From an uncultured Aquiluna sp. (GTDB lineage: Bacteria; Actinomycetota; Actinomycetes; Actinomycetales; Microbacteriaceae), in assembly GCA_913057795.1 (NCBI GenBank), contig CAJXOD010000001.1:86688-150687 (forward strand): a stretch of 64,000 nt of DNA, written 5' to 3'. The notes beneath the pieces were generated by a model, which was not told the origin of the DNA, searched no databases, and saw nothing but the letters and a program-made list of their open reading frames with translations. Every line of letters begins with the position of its first letter. The first letter of the stretch is position 1. Below are positions 38,410-48,258 of the stretch, one piece after another. The position numbers were made by a program, and so were the translations under genes.

Positions 38410-39624
38410 TTGACAAGCAGTGAATTCGGTCGCGTAGATGAGGCTAACAACGTCTACTTGATAGACGGTGGCCAAGAGCGCATCGTCGGTCAATATCCAA
38501 ATGTCCCCGCAGAGGATGCGCTGAGCTATTTCACGCGAAAATTTGACGACCTAGCGGCCCAGGTCCGAACCCTAGAGCAGCGACTAGCCTCCGGAATCAC
38601 AGATGCCAAAAGCTTGAAAACCACTCGTGAACACCTGAAGGCCGAGCTAGTTGAGCCAAAGGCAGTCGGAAATGTTCAGAACTTGCGTGATCGTGTCGAG
38701 GCAGTGACTGGGCTAATTGATGCCACCAGCGCCAAGGCCAACGAAGAGCGGGCTGCAGCAAATCAGCTCGCAATGGTTGCCAAAGAAGAAATCGCCATCA
38801 GAGCAGAGGCCCTAGTCGCCAACCTCGGAGGCATTAATTGGAAAAAGTCTGCCGTCGAAATGACCGAGTTGTTTGAGCGTTGGCAAAAGCTTCAAAAGGA
38901 AGGCCCGAAGGTTCCGAAGGCTAAGACCGACCCGATTTGGAAGCGATTCTCCCAGGCCCGCGCTAAATTCGAACAGGGACGCCGTGCCTTTTTCTCCAAT
39001 TTGGATGGCGCGTTTAAGGAAGCTAAAGCCGAGAAGACATCCCTTGTAGAAAGTGCAAAGGCTCTACTGGCCAAGGGTGCTGGAGCAACGGACCAATACA
39101 AAAAGCTCCAGAATCAATGGAAATTGGCTGGCAAGGCCGGGAAAGCAGAAGAGGCGCTGTGGAAAGAGTTCCGCGCCGCGGGCGACGCTATCTTTGCTGC
39201 CAAAAAAGCTGAGGATGCCGAGATTGAAACCAGCCAGAAGGCGAACCTTGAAAAGAAGAGCGCTCTGAACCTTGAGATTGAAGCGCTGAACTTTGATGAC
39301 ATTGAGTCAGCTAAGAAAACTTTGGCCAATATCCAAGCGCGCTGGGAAAAAATCGGACACATCCCGCGTGACCAGGTCAGGAAAATTGAAGATCCACTAA
39401 GAAAAGCAGAGAAGAAGATTGCTGATGCTGCTGCTGACGCATGGCGACGATCCGATCCGGCTGCAAAAGCACGCTCGAATTCCTTGGTTTCGCAACTCGA
39501 GGATGCGATTGCCGGGCTTGAGAAGAGCCTCGAGCTTGCTAAACCTGAGAAGAAAAAGGAAATTGAAGAGCAGATAACGGCCCGCAAGGCTTGGCTGCTA
39601 GCTGCATCTCAGGCTGTTGATTAG
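38410..39624 (+). CDS. DUF349 coiled-coil protein
   Basis: A 404-residue, largely helical, strongly charged protein (many A, E, K). It carries repeated DUF349 units, visible as repeating W-x-K-x-x-x aromatic positions such as LFERWQKL, IWKRFSQAR, LWKEFRAAGDA and ARWEKIGHIPR. Start TTG at 38410, supported by AGGAG 6 bases upstream. DUF349 proteins are found beside relA in actinobacteria; function uncertain. It converges on relA with only 2 bp between the two stops. Confidence 0.88.
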   Translation: MTSSEFGRVDEANNVYLIDGGQERIVGQYPNVPAEDALSYFTRKFDDLAAQVRTLEQRLASGITDAKSLKTTREHLKAELVEPKAVGNVQNLRDRVEAVTGLIDATSAKANEERAAANQLAMVAKEEIAIRAEALVANLGGINWKKSAVEMTELFERWQKLQKEGPKVPKAKTDPIWKRFSQARAKFEQGRRAFFSNLDGAFKEAKAEKTSLVESAKALLAKGAGATDQYKKLQNQWKLAGKAGKAEEALWKEFRAAGDAIFAAKKAEDAEIETSQKANLEKKSALNLEIEALNFDDIESAKKTLANIQARWEKIGHIPRDQVRKIEDPLRKAEKKIADAAADAWRRSDPAAKARSNSLVSQLEDAIAGLEKSLELAKPEKKKEIEEQITARKAWLLAASQAVD

Positions 39625-39626
39625 CC

Positions 39627-41852
39627 TTAGTTGCTTTTGACTCGATAGACGTCGTAAACGGCTTCTACTCTCCGGACTTGGTTTAGAACGTGATCCAGAT
39701 GTGATGGGTCCGCCATCTCAAAAATAAACTTGCTAATCGCTACTCTGTCCTTACCGGTTGAAACCGACGCGTTGAGGATGTTTACATGACTTTCGGTCAA
39801 CACTCGCGTTACATCACTTAGCAGGCCGGAGCGATCTAGGGCCTCAATCTGTATCTGAACCATGAACACTCCCCTGGCTTCATCGGCCCAGGAAACTTCA
39901 ACAAGTCTCTCTTTTGCAAGGGATTGAACGTTTTTACAGTCCATCCGGTGCACCGAAACTCCCTCGCCGCGAGTAATGAATCCGGTAATTTCATCTCCAG
40001 GCACCGGGGTGCAGCATCTAGCCATCTTCGACATGACATCTGGGTCCCCTTTGACCAGCACTCCCTGAGATTCGTTTCTTCTTTGACGCAGAGACTTAGG
40101 AACCTGTATCGGCAGCTCCTCGGTAATAGCCTCTGGCGCTAGGCCTTCAAGTTGCTTAAGCCTGTCAATCACGGTGCTGACAGTTAGCTGACCCTGTCCT
40201 ATCGCGTTAAATAAGGCTGGAACCCCGACGAGGCCATGCTCTTCGGCGAGCTTTGTAAGCGAATCAGAGGACATAAGCGATTGAACAGGAAGGCCTTTTC
40301 TCCTGAGTCCTCGAGCCAATGCCTCTTTTCCGTCCTCGGTAGCAATTTCCTTGCGCTCCTGTGCAAACCAATGCTTTATCTTCGCGCGGGCCCCCGGGGA
40401 AGCCACAAAATTCAACCAATCCTTGCTCGGTCCGGCGGACTCTGACCGCGAAGTCAATACCTCCACGGAATCTCCGGCCTGCAGTTTGCTCTCAAGTGGC
40501 ACCAATCGACTGTTAACCTTCGCGCCGATGGTCTTATGTCCTACCTCTGTATGAACCGCATAAGCGAAGTCCACTGGCGTCGATCCAGCTGCCAGACCGA
40601 CGACCTTTCCCTTTGGCGTGAAGACATAGAGCTCTTTGGCACCAATTTCAAATCGCAAATTATCAAGGAACTCGCCGGGATCAGCGGTCTCCTCTTGCCA
40701 ATCGGAGAGTTGCTTCATCCAGGCGAAGTCGACCTCCTTTTCGCTCTTTCCTGACTGAGCCTTGTACTTCCAGTGGGCTGCGACACCAAACTCGGCACGC
40801 TGGTGCATCTCCAGCGTTCGTATCTGTATCTCCACTGCCCTACCGTCTGGGCCGACAACTGTCGTGTGCAGCGACTGATAGAGATTGAACTTCGGCATCG
40901 CAATGTAGTCCTTGAACCTACCCGGTAACGGCGACCAGCGGGCGTGTATGGCACCCAGGGCGGCATAGCAGTCTTTTACGCTTGCAACTATCACCCTTAC
41001 ACCCACGAGGTCGTAGATGTCGTCGAACTCTCTTCCGCGCAACACCATCTTCTGGTAAATCGAGTAGTACTGCTTAGGGCGTCCGTCTATCTTTGATTTA
41101 ACCTTGCCGTTTCGAAGTTCAAAGGAGATTTCGTCTATTACGTTCTGCGTGTAGTCGGATCTCAAGGGGTTTCTTTGACCGACCAGAGAGACAATCTCTT
41201 CGTAAACCTTCGGGTAGAGGACGCTAAAGCTGATGTCCTCGAGCTCAACTTTCATCGTTGAAATACCCAAACGGTGAGCTAATGGCGCGTAAATTTCCAG
41301 TGTTTCCTGGGCCTTTTTCCTTGCCGACTCGGGACTAACGAAACCCCAAGTTCTTGCATTGTGAAGTCGGTCCGCGAGCTTGATGACAAGAACTCTCACG
41401 TCCTTGCTCATGGCGACCACCATCTTGCGCATGGTTTCAGACTGCGCGCTGTCTCCGAACTTGACCTTGTCCAGTTTCGTGACTCCATCGACCAATAGAG
41501 CCACTTCGGGACCAAAGTCCTTCTCGAGGGCTTCTATGGAGTAATCAGTGTCCTCTACGGTGTCGTGCAGTAACGCTGCAGCAATTGTTGCCGGGCCAGA
41601 GCCAAGGTCAGCGAGGATCCTGCCTACCGCAAGCGGGTGGGTTATGTACTCTTCTCCACTTTTCCTCAGCTGGCCGGTGTGGTACTTCTCGGCGTACTGG
41701 AAAGCTTTGTCGATCACAATCAGGTCGGCTTTGGGGTGGTTTGATTTGACTACACGAATGAGAGAAGCCAAGTCGGTGCCATAAGAAGTCGAAGACTTCG
41801 TAAATATTTTAGGCAGACGTGAGCGAAGGGAACTGCTCTTCGCATCTGTCAT
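39627..41852 (-). CDS. relA: Bifunctional (p)ppGpp synthetase/hydrolase
   Basis: Stringent response enzyme. It has 741 residues with all domains: HD hydrolase (LLHDTVEDTD near 100), synthetase (GRPKQYYSIYQKM and RFKDYIAMPKFNLYQSLHTT, the RFKD form of bifunctional Rel), TGS (ELYVFTPKGKVVGL), helical and zinc-finger region (ARCCTPVPGDEITGFITRG), and ACT at the C-terminus. Start ATG with AGAGGA 7 bases upstream. It follows secF by 30 bp. The usual apt gene between them is absent. Confidence 0.97.
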   Translation of the reverse strand: MTDAKSSSLRSRLPKIFTKSSTSYGTDLASLIRVVKSNHPKADLIVIDKAFQYAEKYHTGQLRKSGEEYITHPLAVGRILADLGSGPATIAAALLHDTVEDTDYSIEALEKDFGPEVALLVDGVTKLDKVKFGDSAQSETMRKMVVAMSKDVRVLVIKLADRLHNARTWGFVSPESARKKAQETLEIYAPLAHRLGISTMKVELEDISFSVLYPKVYEEIVSLVGQRNPLRSDYTQNVIDEISFELRNGKVKSKIDGRPKQYYSIYQKMVLRGREFDDIYDLVGVRVIVASVKDCYAALGAIHARWSPLPGRFKDYIAMPKFNLYQSLHTTVVGPDGRAVEIQIRTLEMHQRAEFGVAAHWKYKAQSGKSEKEVDFAWMKQLSDWQEETADPGEFLDNLRFEIGAKELYVFTPKGKVVGLAAGSTPVDFAYAVHTEVGHKTIGAKVNSRLVPLESKLQAGDSVEVLTSRSESAGPSKDWLNFVASPGARAKIKHWFAQERKEIATEDGKEALARGLRRKGLPVQSLMSSDSLTKLAEEHGLVGVPALFNAIGQGQLTVSTVIDRLKQLEGLAPEAITEELPIQVPKSLRQRRNESQGVLVKGDPDVMSKMARCCTPVPGDEITGFITRGEGVSVHRMDCKNVQSLAKERLVEVSWADEARGVFMVQIQIEALDRSGLLSDVTRVLTESHVNILNASVSTGKDRVAISKFIFEMADPSHLDHVLNQVRRVEAVYDVYRVKSN

Positions 41853-41882
41853 GTTTCCATCCTCTTTTGAATGGACTCAAGT

Positions 41883-42857
41883 CTACGCGCGGCTTGCGAA
41901 TACTTTGTCTGCAGCTTTCTTCAAAGTCGGCTCAGATTCGCGCAGATGAGCATAAATCGGGGCCGCCAGGAAGATGGATGAGTAGGTTCCGACAATAGTT
42001 CCAACAAACAGCGCCAAGGCGATGTCCCTAAGGGTTCCGGCACCAAGCAACAAAGACCCGACAAACAGGATTGAAGCCACTGGTAGGACGGCGACAACCG
42101 ATGTGTTGATCGATCGAATCAGTGTTTGGTTAACCGCGAGATTTACCATCTCGCCAAAAGTTCGAGTTTCTGAGTACTCAACTTCTAGCGTATTTTCGCG
42201 AACCTTATCGAACACGACGACCGTGTCATAAAGCGAGTAGGCCAAAATTGTAAGGAATCCAATCACCGCAGCTGGCGTCACCTCAAAACCAACAGCGGCA
42301 TAAATTCCGGCAGTAAGAATCAAGTCGTGGGCAAGAGCGAGGACCGCAGCTACCGACATTTTCCAACTTCTGAAGTAAACGGCTATCAAAAGAGACACCA
42401 GTATTAGGAATACGACAAGCCCCATCAGGGCTTGATTGGTAACATCTGCGCCCCAGTTTGGGCCAATGAAGCTGGATGCTACAGCGGCATCCTCTATTCC
42501 GTATGCCGCGGCAAGAGCCACACGAGCTCGCTCTGACTCTACGTCTACGAGCTGCTCGGTCTGAATGCGAATGTCGGCAAGCCCAACGTCAGTTACGTTG
42601 ACTTGAGAACCCGGGGAGATTTCGGATATTACGTCTACCGCAAGCTGGTGGGGTAACTCTTGAGAGTTCGTGAGCCTAAATTCAGAACCTCCACGGAACT
42701 CAATTCCAAAGTTGAACCCGCCACGCGCGATGGGCAACAACAATGCCAAAATGACGGCCACAGCTCCGATGATGTACCAGGTTTTCCTTCGGGCTACAAA
42801 ATTAAAGCTTCGCTCACCCGAGTAAAGCTGGTTTCCGAAATCTCTTGCCCTACTCAT
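41883..42857 (-). CDS. secF: Protein translocase subunit SecF
   Basis: Membrane partner of SecD that helps pull exported proteins through SecYEG. From the ATG at 42857 it has 324 residues. Six membrane segments: one near the N-terminus (about 30-50), then five after the periplasmic P1 domain. FRGGSEFRLTN and the Sec signature LTILAYSLYDTVVVFDKVREN are clear. An upstream start at 42896 lies in secD and is rejected. The chosen start has GGAG 6 bases upstream and overlaps the secD end by 8 bp. Confidence 0.96.
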   Translation of the reverse strand: MSRARDFGNQLYSGERSFNFVARRKTWYIIGAVAVILALLLPIARGGFNFGIEFRGGSEFRLTNSQELPHQLAVDVISEISPGSQVNVTDVGLADIRIQTEQLVDVESERARVALAAAYGIEDAAVASSFIGPNWGADVTNQALMGLVVFLILVSLLIAVYFRSWKMSVAAVLALAHDLILTAGIYAAVGFEVTPAAVIGFLTILAYSLYDTVVVFDKVRENTLEVEYSETRTFGEMVNLAVNQTLIRSINTSVVAVLPVASILFVGSLLLGAGTLRDIALALFVGTIVGTYSSIFLAAPIYAHLRESEPTLKKAADKVFASRA

Positions 42858-44535
42858 CTTGATCTCCCTGACCCGCCAAAGCTTTTCGCTCAGCAATTGT
42901 CTGTCGTTTTTGTGCTTCCTTTGAAGACTTTTCGGCCTTGCCTCCGGCTAGCGACTTGGCCACCCTAAATTCACCGCGGCCCTTATAGGAAACCTCTCTA
43001 GCCGAAAGGTCGAATCCGGAGAATCGGTGACCCGAGGCGAAGAACTTGTTTCTAGCCAATAGCTGCACGAGTGGATGTGTAAACATGGTCACTACCAAGA
43101 GGTCGATCAAAGTGGTGAGACCCAGAGTAAAGGCGAAGCCTCGTACCGAAGAGCTTGTTAGCAGGTAGAGAACTACCGCTGCAGTGAAGCTAACAGCGTC
43201 CGAGATAAGGATGGTACGAATTGCTCGCTTCCAACCGGCTTCGACAGCACTTTCAAGATTCCGACCGTCTCGAAGCTCATCCCTAATTCTTTCAAAGTAG
43301 ACAATGAACGAGTCAGCAGTAATACCAATAGCTACGATCAGACCAGCTACCCCGGCAAGTGAGAGCCTGTAGCCCTGTCTCCAAGACAGGAACGCAATTG
43401 CTAGATAGACCAATAGCGCTGCCACGATCAAAGAACCGAGAACTACAGTTGCTAGACCTCGGTACTGGAAAGCCATGTAGATAATCACAAAGATAAGACC
43501 GATGAGTCCTGCAAGTAGTCCTGAACGCAGAGACTCTGAACCAAGAGTCGCGGAGATGTTCTCCTGTGACTGAACTTCAAAGCCAATAGGTAGGGCACCA
43601 TACTTCAGCTGATCAGCCAATACAGTTGCAGATTCTTGAGTGAATGATCCCGTTATCTGTGCTTGACCGTTGGTGATAACCGCATTCGTCGATGGAGCAG
43701 TAATCACCAAGCCGTCCAGAGTAATCGCAAATTGATTCGCTGGGCTCTGAAGCCCGAACAGCCTCGAAGTCACCAAACCAAAGGCGTCGGTGCCCGTTCC
43801 ATTGAACTCCAAGTTGACTGCCCAAGTGTTAGTGCTTGCACCAGTTTGGGTGGTAACTGTTCCAGCACTGGCGTCGGAAATGTTAGCGCCCTGTACTTCC
43901 ACGGGACCAAGAATGTACTTGTACAGCGACGATTCGTCGCAAGTCACAAGTCCCACAGTTGGATCATCCACTTGTCCGGGGGCCCTAAAGGGCGAAGTGC
44001 AGTCTAGGTTTTCAAATTGCGCCTGAAGCCGCTCGGTTATCCATGCAGTGTCGCTGGCGTTGACTGGCGTAGTAGGGGTTGTGTCACTGAAAGTTTCTAG
44101 GTCCACTGGCAATGCGCCCTCGGCTGCAGGTGTAGAAACACCCTGAACAATGACGGGCCTGAACTCGAGCAGCGCACTGGCCTTAATCAGCTGAAGAGTC
44201 GTCGGATCTGGAGTTCCGGGGATTGCAACAACGATGTTTTGATTCCCTTGGATTGAAACCTGTGCTTCTCCAACACCGGATCCGTCGATTCTCTGTCGAA
44301 TAATCGTTACGGCTTGGGTTAGCTGCTCGGAACTTGCCTGATCACCCTCGGCAATCGTTGGAGTCAGAATAATTTGCGTACCGCCCTGAAGGTCAAGACC
44401 CAACTCGGGGGCGAAGGCCGCTCCAGGTTGAACCGTAGCTACGCCCCAAATCATAAGCCCAACGAAAAAGACTGCAATGCCTGTGAGCCATGAGAGCTTT
44501 CGTCTCGAGGTTCTCGTTGTGGTGTTCTCAGCCAA
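42850..44535 (-). CDS. secD: Protein translocase subunit SecD
   Basis: Partner of SecF. It has 561 residues: N-terminal helix (about 16-36), a large extracytoplasmic P1 domain (ELGLDLQGGTQIILTP) and five C-terminal membrane segments with GITADSFIVYFERIRDELRDG. The last 60 residues are charged and cytoplasmic. Start TTG at 44535 with GAGGAG 8 bases upstream, in the end of yajC. Confidence 0.96.
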   Translation of the reverse strand: MAENTTTRTSRRKLSWLTGIAVFFVGLMIWGVATVQPGAAFAPELGLDLQGGTQIILTPTIAEGDQASSEQLTQAVTIIRQRIDGSGVGEAQVSIQGNQNIVVAIPGTPDPTTLQLIKASALLEFRPVIVQGVSTPAAEGALPVDLETFSDTTPTTPVNASDTAWITERLQAQFENLDCTSPFRAPGQVDDPTVGLVTCDESSLYKYILGPVEVQGANISDASAGTVTTQTGASTNTWAVNLEFNGTGTDAFGLVTSRLFGLQSPANQFAITLDGLVITAPSTNAVITNGQAQITGSFTQESATVLADQLKYGALPIGFEVQSQENISATLGSESLRSGLLAGLIGLIFVIIYMAFQYRGLATVVLGSLIVAALLVYLAIAFLSWRQGYRLSLAGVAGLIVAIGITADSFIVYFERIRDELRDGRNLESAVEAGWKRAIRTILISDAVSFTAAVVLYLLTSSSVRGFAFTLGLTTLIDLLVVTMFTHPLVQLLARNKFFASGHRFSGFDLSAREVSYKGRGEFRVAKSLAGGKAEKSSKEAQKRQTIAERKALAGQGDQDE

Positions 44536-44537
44536 AG

Positions 44538-44792
44538 CTAGTTCTCCTCAGAAGTCTGGATTGCTCGCACTGCCTGCTTCAGCACTTTGAGCTTCGTGCC
44601 TGGCGTGGTCTCAATCTCTAGGTCATCTTCGCCTATGGCGATAACCGTGCCTTTGATGCCTGCATGAAGGATGACGTTGGAGCCCACTTGGAGAGTCTGA
44701 ACCAAGTTCGCTGCGTCACGCTTACGTTTTCTGTTCTGATTTACCAGCAACAGAATCATGGCGGCAAGGACCGCTAATAGTATTAAATCCAA
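44538..44792 (-). CDS. yajC: Preprotein translocase subunit YajC
   Basis: Small membrane accessory of SecDF. It has 84 residues with one N-terminal helix (2-18), then basic NQNRKRKRDA and a soluble domain with VGSNVILHAGIKGTVIAIG, the typical YajC block. Start TTG, AGGAA a few bases upstream. First gene of yajC-secD-secF-relA, downstream of a good -10 box. Confidence 0.93.
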   Translation of the reverse strand: MDLILLAVLAAMILLLVNQNRKRKRDAANLVQTLQVGSNVILHAGIKGTVIAIGEDDLEIETTPGTKLKVLKQAVRAIQTSEEN

Positions 44793-44820
44793 GGTATTCC
44801 TAACCGATTGGTACCCCGAA

Positions 44821-44826
44821 ATTATA
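44821..44826 (-). promoter_or_regulatory. -10 box of a likely promoter for yajC-secD-secF-relA
   Basis: A perfect TATAAT lies on the minus strand, about 28 bases before the yajC start and 22 bases after the ruvB stop. No convincing -35 hexamer is found at 16-18 bases upstream. This 56-bp gap is the only sizeable break between the ruv and sec genes, which supports a new transcript here. Confidence 0.5.
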
Positions 44827-44848
44827 GGGCTTAGATGAAAAACCTGCT

Positions 44849-45820
44849 CTACTGAATCCCTAAATGCACTAAACCGTGACTTGTTATCTCTCTGCCGCGC
44901 GGTGTTCGCTGCAATAAACCAGCTCTAATCAAGAAGGGTTCGATCACTGCTTCGATGGTCTCGGGCTCTTCGCCTAGCGCGACAGCAAGGGTTGAAAGGC
45001 CAACCGGCTTGGCGCTGAATTTAGTAGCCAGCATCGTCAAAAGAGTCCGATCCACTCGATCTAGGCCTAATTTGTCAACCTCAAAAAGGGCCATGGCATC
45101 CAAAGCGATCCCGTAGTCAATAACACTGTGTTCATTGACACTGGCGAAATCTCGCACTCGCCTAAGTAGGCGATTTGCTATGCGAGGCGTGCCTCTGGAT
45201 CGGGTGCTCAGTAAATCAAGCGCCTCGGCCTCAAGGTTGATGCCAAGTTTCAGCGATGAAGCTTCTAGCACTCGTGCGATTTCGTGAGCCTCGTAATACT
45301 CGAGGAAAGCCGTGAAACCAAAACGGTCTCGAAGAGGAGTGGGTAGCATTCCGCTTCTAGTAGTTGCGCCAATGAGTGTAAACGGCTCGATGTCAAGAGA
45401 AATTGACGCAGCTCCCGGGCCCTTGCCAACCATCACGTCAACTCGAAAATCCTCCATTGCGAGGTACAGCATCTCTTCGGCACTTCTGGACATTCGGTGG
45501 ATTTCGTCGATAAACAGTACGTCGCCAGCCTCTAGAGCGGAGAGTATTGATGCCAGATCCCCCGAGGACTGAATTGCTGGGCCGCTCGTTAGCTTGAGTG
45601 TTCGCTCCGCTTCGTGGGCAACGATCATGGCAAGCGTGGTTTTTCCGAGGCCGGGAGGACCTGCCAACAAAATATGATCCGCGGTCCTCCCCCCAAGCTT
45701 TGCCGCCTTGATCACTAGAGAAATCTGACTGACAACCTTGTCTTGGCCTACGAACTCTCTTAGAACTTTGGGCCTCAAGGCTGCTTCTAGCGCCCGCTCC
45801 TCTGGTGCGGAATCCATCAT
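44849..45820 (-). CDS. ruvB: Holliday junction branch migration helicase RuvB
   Basis: AAA+ motor of the RuvABC resolvasome. It has 323 residues. Walker [10 protein letters not shown], Walker [11 protein letters not shown] and the arginine finger region [17 protein letters not shown]. Winged-helix C-terminus with [22 protein letters not shown] overlaps the ruvA stop by 4 bp. Confidence 0.98.
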   Translation of the reverse strand: MMDSAPEERALEAALRPKVLREFVGQDKVVSQISLVIKAAKLGGRTADHILLAGPPGLGKTTLAMIVAHEAERTLKLTSGPAIQSSGDLASILSALEAGDVLFIDEIHRMSRSAEEMLYLAMEDFRVDVMVGKGPGAASISLDIEPFTLIGATTRSGMLPTPLRDRFGFTAFLEYYEAHEIARVLEASSLKLGINLEAEALDLLSTRSRGTPRIANRLLRRVRDFASVNEHSVIDYGIALDAMALFEVDKLGLDRVDRTLLTMLATKFSAKPVGLSTLAVALGEEPETIEAVIEPFLIRAGLLQRTPRGREITSHGLVHLGIQ

Positions 45821-46383
45821 GAGATCAACTTAGAACGGCCAAGTTCAGCTAGTGCCTGCTTGAGTAACGCGGATTCGGATAGTGACTGGTCGAGGCTTGA
45901 TAGAAGCTTTCTGGATGCGAGTTCGTCTCCACCCAGTTGAAGCATCGCCTGCAGCACGTTCTCATTAACTCTGACGCTGGAGGAAAGACCAACCTTGCCG
46001 CTCAGGGTAATCAAAACAAGTTTTGCAGTCTTTGGCCCAATTCCCGGTATCGCACGGAAAGCATTTTCGTCTTGGGAATTGATTGCATTCACTAATAGCT
46101 CGCCGGTTAGCCCAGACAGCGTGGTCATTGCTAGCTTGGGCCCAATCCCGTTTACCCCGCAGAGCAAGTCAAATAATTCGGCCTCTTGGTTCGTTTGAAA
46201 GCCAAACAAAGACAGGTCGTCCTCTCTGACAACGAGTTTTGTTTGGATCAAGATCTCTTGGCCGAGGGCAAGTTTGGCTGAGTGACGACTGGTTACCTGA
46301 ATCGAAAAACCGACTCCGGACACAACCAAGGTAAGACGATCTGCGCCCAAGTGGCTGATGGTTCCCTGCAAGCTCGATATCAC
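45817..46383 (-). CDS. ruvA: Holliday junction DNA-binding protein RuvA
   Basis: Tetrameric junction-binding protein. It has 188 residues: OB-fold domain (1-63), two helix-hairpin-helix motifs ([14 protein letters not shown] and [16 protein letters not shown]) and a C-terminal domain that contacts RuvB. Start GTG at 46383, 4 bp after ruvC. Confidence 0.97.
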   Translation of the reverse strand: MISSLQGTISHLGADRLTLVVSGVGFSIQVTSRHSAKLALGQEILIQTKLVVREDDLSLFGFQTNQEAELFDLLCGVNGIGPKLAMTTLSGLTGELLVNAINSQDENAFRAIPGIGPKTAKLVLITLSGKVGLSSSVRVNENVLQAMLQLGGDELASRKLLSSLDQSLSESALLKQALAELGRSKLIS

Positions 46384-46387
46384 GTTG

Positions 46388-46915
46388 CTAACCTAATCTG
46401 CGGTTGGCACTCTTGGCGGCTGCGACCCACTTCTGTTGGGCATTCGTGCCCAGCCCCTGCGCTCTTTTAGATGCGCAAATCGCCACCGCCAGGGCGTCGG
46501 CAACGTCGGCCGGTTTGGGGGTTTCTTGCAAGTTGAGCGTGCGCTTAACCATTTCTGACACCTGCACTTTGTCGGCTCTTCCGCTGCCAGTAACCGCGAG
46601 CTTGACCTCGCTTGGCGTAAAGAACTCAAGCGGTATGTCGTGCTTAAAGGCCAAGGCCATAAGTGCGCCCGAGATCTGAGCGACCCCCATCACACTTCTG
46701 AGGTTAGCCTGAGCGAAAACTCGCTCTATGGCGATGAGGACTGGCTTGTGGACAGAAATAATCTGGTTCAAAGACTCGGCTATTGAGCCGACACGATCCC
46801 GCGGATCCTGGGTTGGTGAGGAGGTGAAGTGACCATAATCGATCGCCTTATTGCCGGTTATGAGGCCGTATCCACAGCGCGTGAGCCCAGGGTCGACTCC
46901 GAGAATTAGCTCCAC
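46388..46915 (-). CDS. ruvC: Crossover junction endodeoxyribonuclease RuvC
   Basis: Holliday junction resolvase. It has 175 residues. First catalytic Asp in ILGVDPGLTRCGYG, Glu in IAIERVFAQANLRSVMGVAQ and acidic C-terminal DVADALAVAICA. Start GTG, overlapping the yebC stop by one base (TAGTG). Confidence 0.97.
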   Translation of the reverse strand: MELILGVDPGLTRCGYGLITGNKAIDYGHFTSSPTQDPRDRVGSIAESLNQIISVHKPVLIAIERVFAQANLRSVMGVAQISGALMALAFKHDIPLEFFTPSEVKLAVTGSGRADKVQVSEMVKRTLNLQETPKPADVADALAVAICASKRAQGLGTNAQQKWVAAAKSANRRLG

Positions 46916-47670
46916 TAGCTCATGGCTTCTAGCTCGGCCATTATGGCTTCTGAAATCTCCATGTTTGTGTATACCTCTTGGACATCGTCCAGCTCCTCTA
47001 GCGCTTCTATGAGATCAATGACTTTCTTGGCACTGGCGGCATCCACTTCGACCTTCAAAGAGGAAACAAATTCCACGTCAGCCGATTCGTAATCGATAGT
47101 TGACTGCTGGAGGGCAGTTCTGGTTTCCGTCATCTTGCTTGGGTCGCAGGTGAGCAAAAAATTGTCGCCTATTAGCTGTAGGTCTTCGACGCCGTGCTCA
47201 ATGGTGGCTTCAAGAATTTCATCCTCGCTGTAGGAGCTTGGAACCGAAATAACACCCTTGCGTGCAAATTGGTAGCTCACCGAACCAGGGTCAGCCATGT
47301 TTCCGGAATTCTTACCGACCGCTAGCCTGACCTCGGCGGCAGCGCGGTTTTTGTTATCAGTGAGGCATTCAATCATTACAGCTACCCCAGCTGGTCCATA
47401 GCCCTCGTAAATAATGTTGTGATATTCAACGCCATCGCCTAATTCGCCTGCGCCACGTTTGACAGCCCGATCAATGTTGTCGCCGGGCAAGGAGAGCTTC
47501 TTGGCCTTATAAATGGCCTCGTAGAGCGTCGGGTTTCCTTCAAGGTCAGAGCCGCCTAGGCGCGCAGCCACCTCTATGTTCTTGATAAGTTTCGCAAACA
47601 GCTTTGCTCTCTTGGAGTCGTTGGCTGCTTTTTTATGCTTTGTTGTTGCCCATTTAGAGTGACCTGACAT
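46915..47670 (-). CDS. YebC/PmpR family DNA-binding or translation-associated protein
   Basis: A 251-residue protein starting with MSGHSKWATTKHKKAANDSKR, the unmistakable YebC start. Related proteins act as transcription regulators or help ribosomes on proline stretches. The role here cannot be fixed from sequence. ATG at 47670, 15 bp after pdxT. The pdxT-yebC-ruvC order is conserved in actinobacteria. Confidence 0.95.
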   Translation of the reverse strand: MSGHSKWATTKHKKAANDSKRAKLFAKLIKNIEVAARLGGSDLEGNPTLYEAIYKAKKLSLPGDNIDRAVKRGAGELGDGVEYHNIIYEGYGPAGVAVMIECLTDNKNRAAAEVRLAVGKNSGNMADPGSVSYQFARKGVISVPSSYSEDEILEATIEHGVEDLQLIGDNFLLTCDPSKMTETRTALQQSTIDYESADVEFVSSLKVEVDAASAKKVIDLIEALEELDDVQEVYTNMEISEAIMAELEAMS

Positions 47671-47685
47671 AATTCCTCTAAATTA

Positions 47686-48258
47686 CTAGCTTTGATGCTC
47701 TTCGACGAGCAAAATGAACAACTTATGCAAATACGTGGCTCCAGTCAGCTCCGGGTGGAAGCTTGCGCCAATTAGATTCTGGAACTTTACGGCAACTGGC
47801 TCCTGGTTATGTGTTGCCAAAATCTCGCAGTTACCGGCATCGAGAATCCTCGGGGCTCTAATGAAGGCGACGTTTTCCGTGGTGCCATCCGCGAATGACA
47901 CTGAGGCTTCAAACGAATTCAGCTGACCGCCATAAGCATTGCGTTCTGTCTTGACTGGAAGCCCGGTTATTAGCTGCTGATCTGGAAGAGCTCCGATTAC
48001 TTCATCAGAAATTAGAATCAGCCCGGCGCAAGTGCCGAGCACTGGCTTTGATTTGGCGAAGTCTCGAACCTGCGGCATTAGATCAAAATTAACAAGAAGC
48101 TTCGATATGGTCGTTGACTCTCCCCCAGGGATTATCAACGCATTGACTTTTGATAAATCGCTGTCTGTTCTAACTGCGAGACCTTCTACTCCTAGTTGTT
48201 CTAGGAGTAGAAGGTGCTCTCGGCTATCGCCCTGAAGAGCGAGAACGCCTATTCGCAA
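47686..48258 (-). CDS. pdxT: Pyridoxal 5'-phosphate synthase glutaminase subunit
   Basis: Provides ammonia to PdxS for vitamin B6 synthesis. It has 190 residues. LALQGDSREHL start, PGGESTT, catalytic Cys in LGTCAGLILIS and His-Glu in GASFHPELT. Start TTG directly after the pdxS stop. The acyl-CoA thioesterase gene that separates pdxS and pdxT in mycobacteria is absent. Confidence 0.97.
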   Translation of the reverse strand: MRIGVLALQGDSREHLLLLEQLGVEGLAVRTDSDLSKVNALIIPGGESTTISKLLVNFDLMPQVRDFAKSKPVLGTCAGLILISDEVIGALPDQQLITGLPVKTERNAYGGQLNSFEASVSFADGTTENVAFIRAPRILDAGNCEILATHNQEPVAVKFQNLIGASFHPELTGATYLHKLFILLVEEHQS

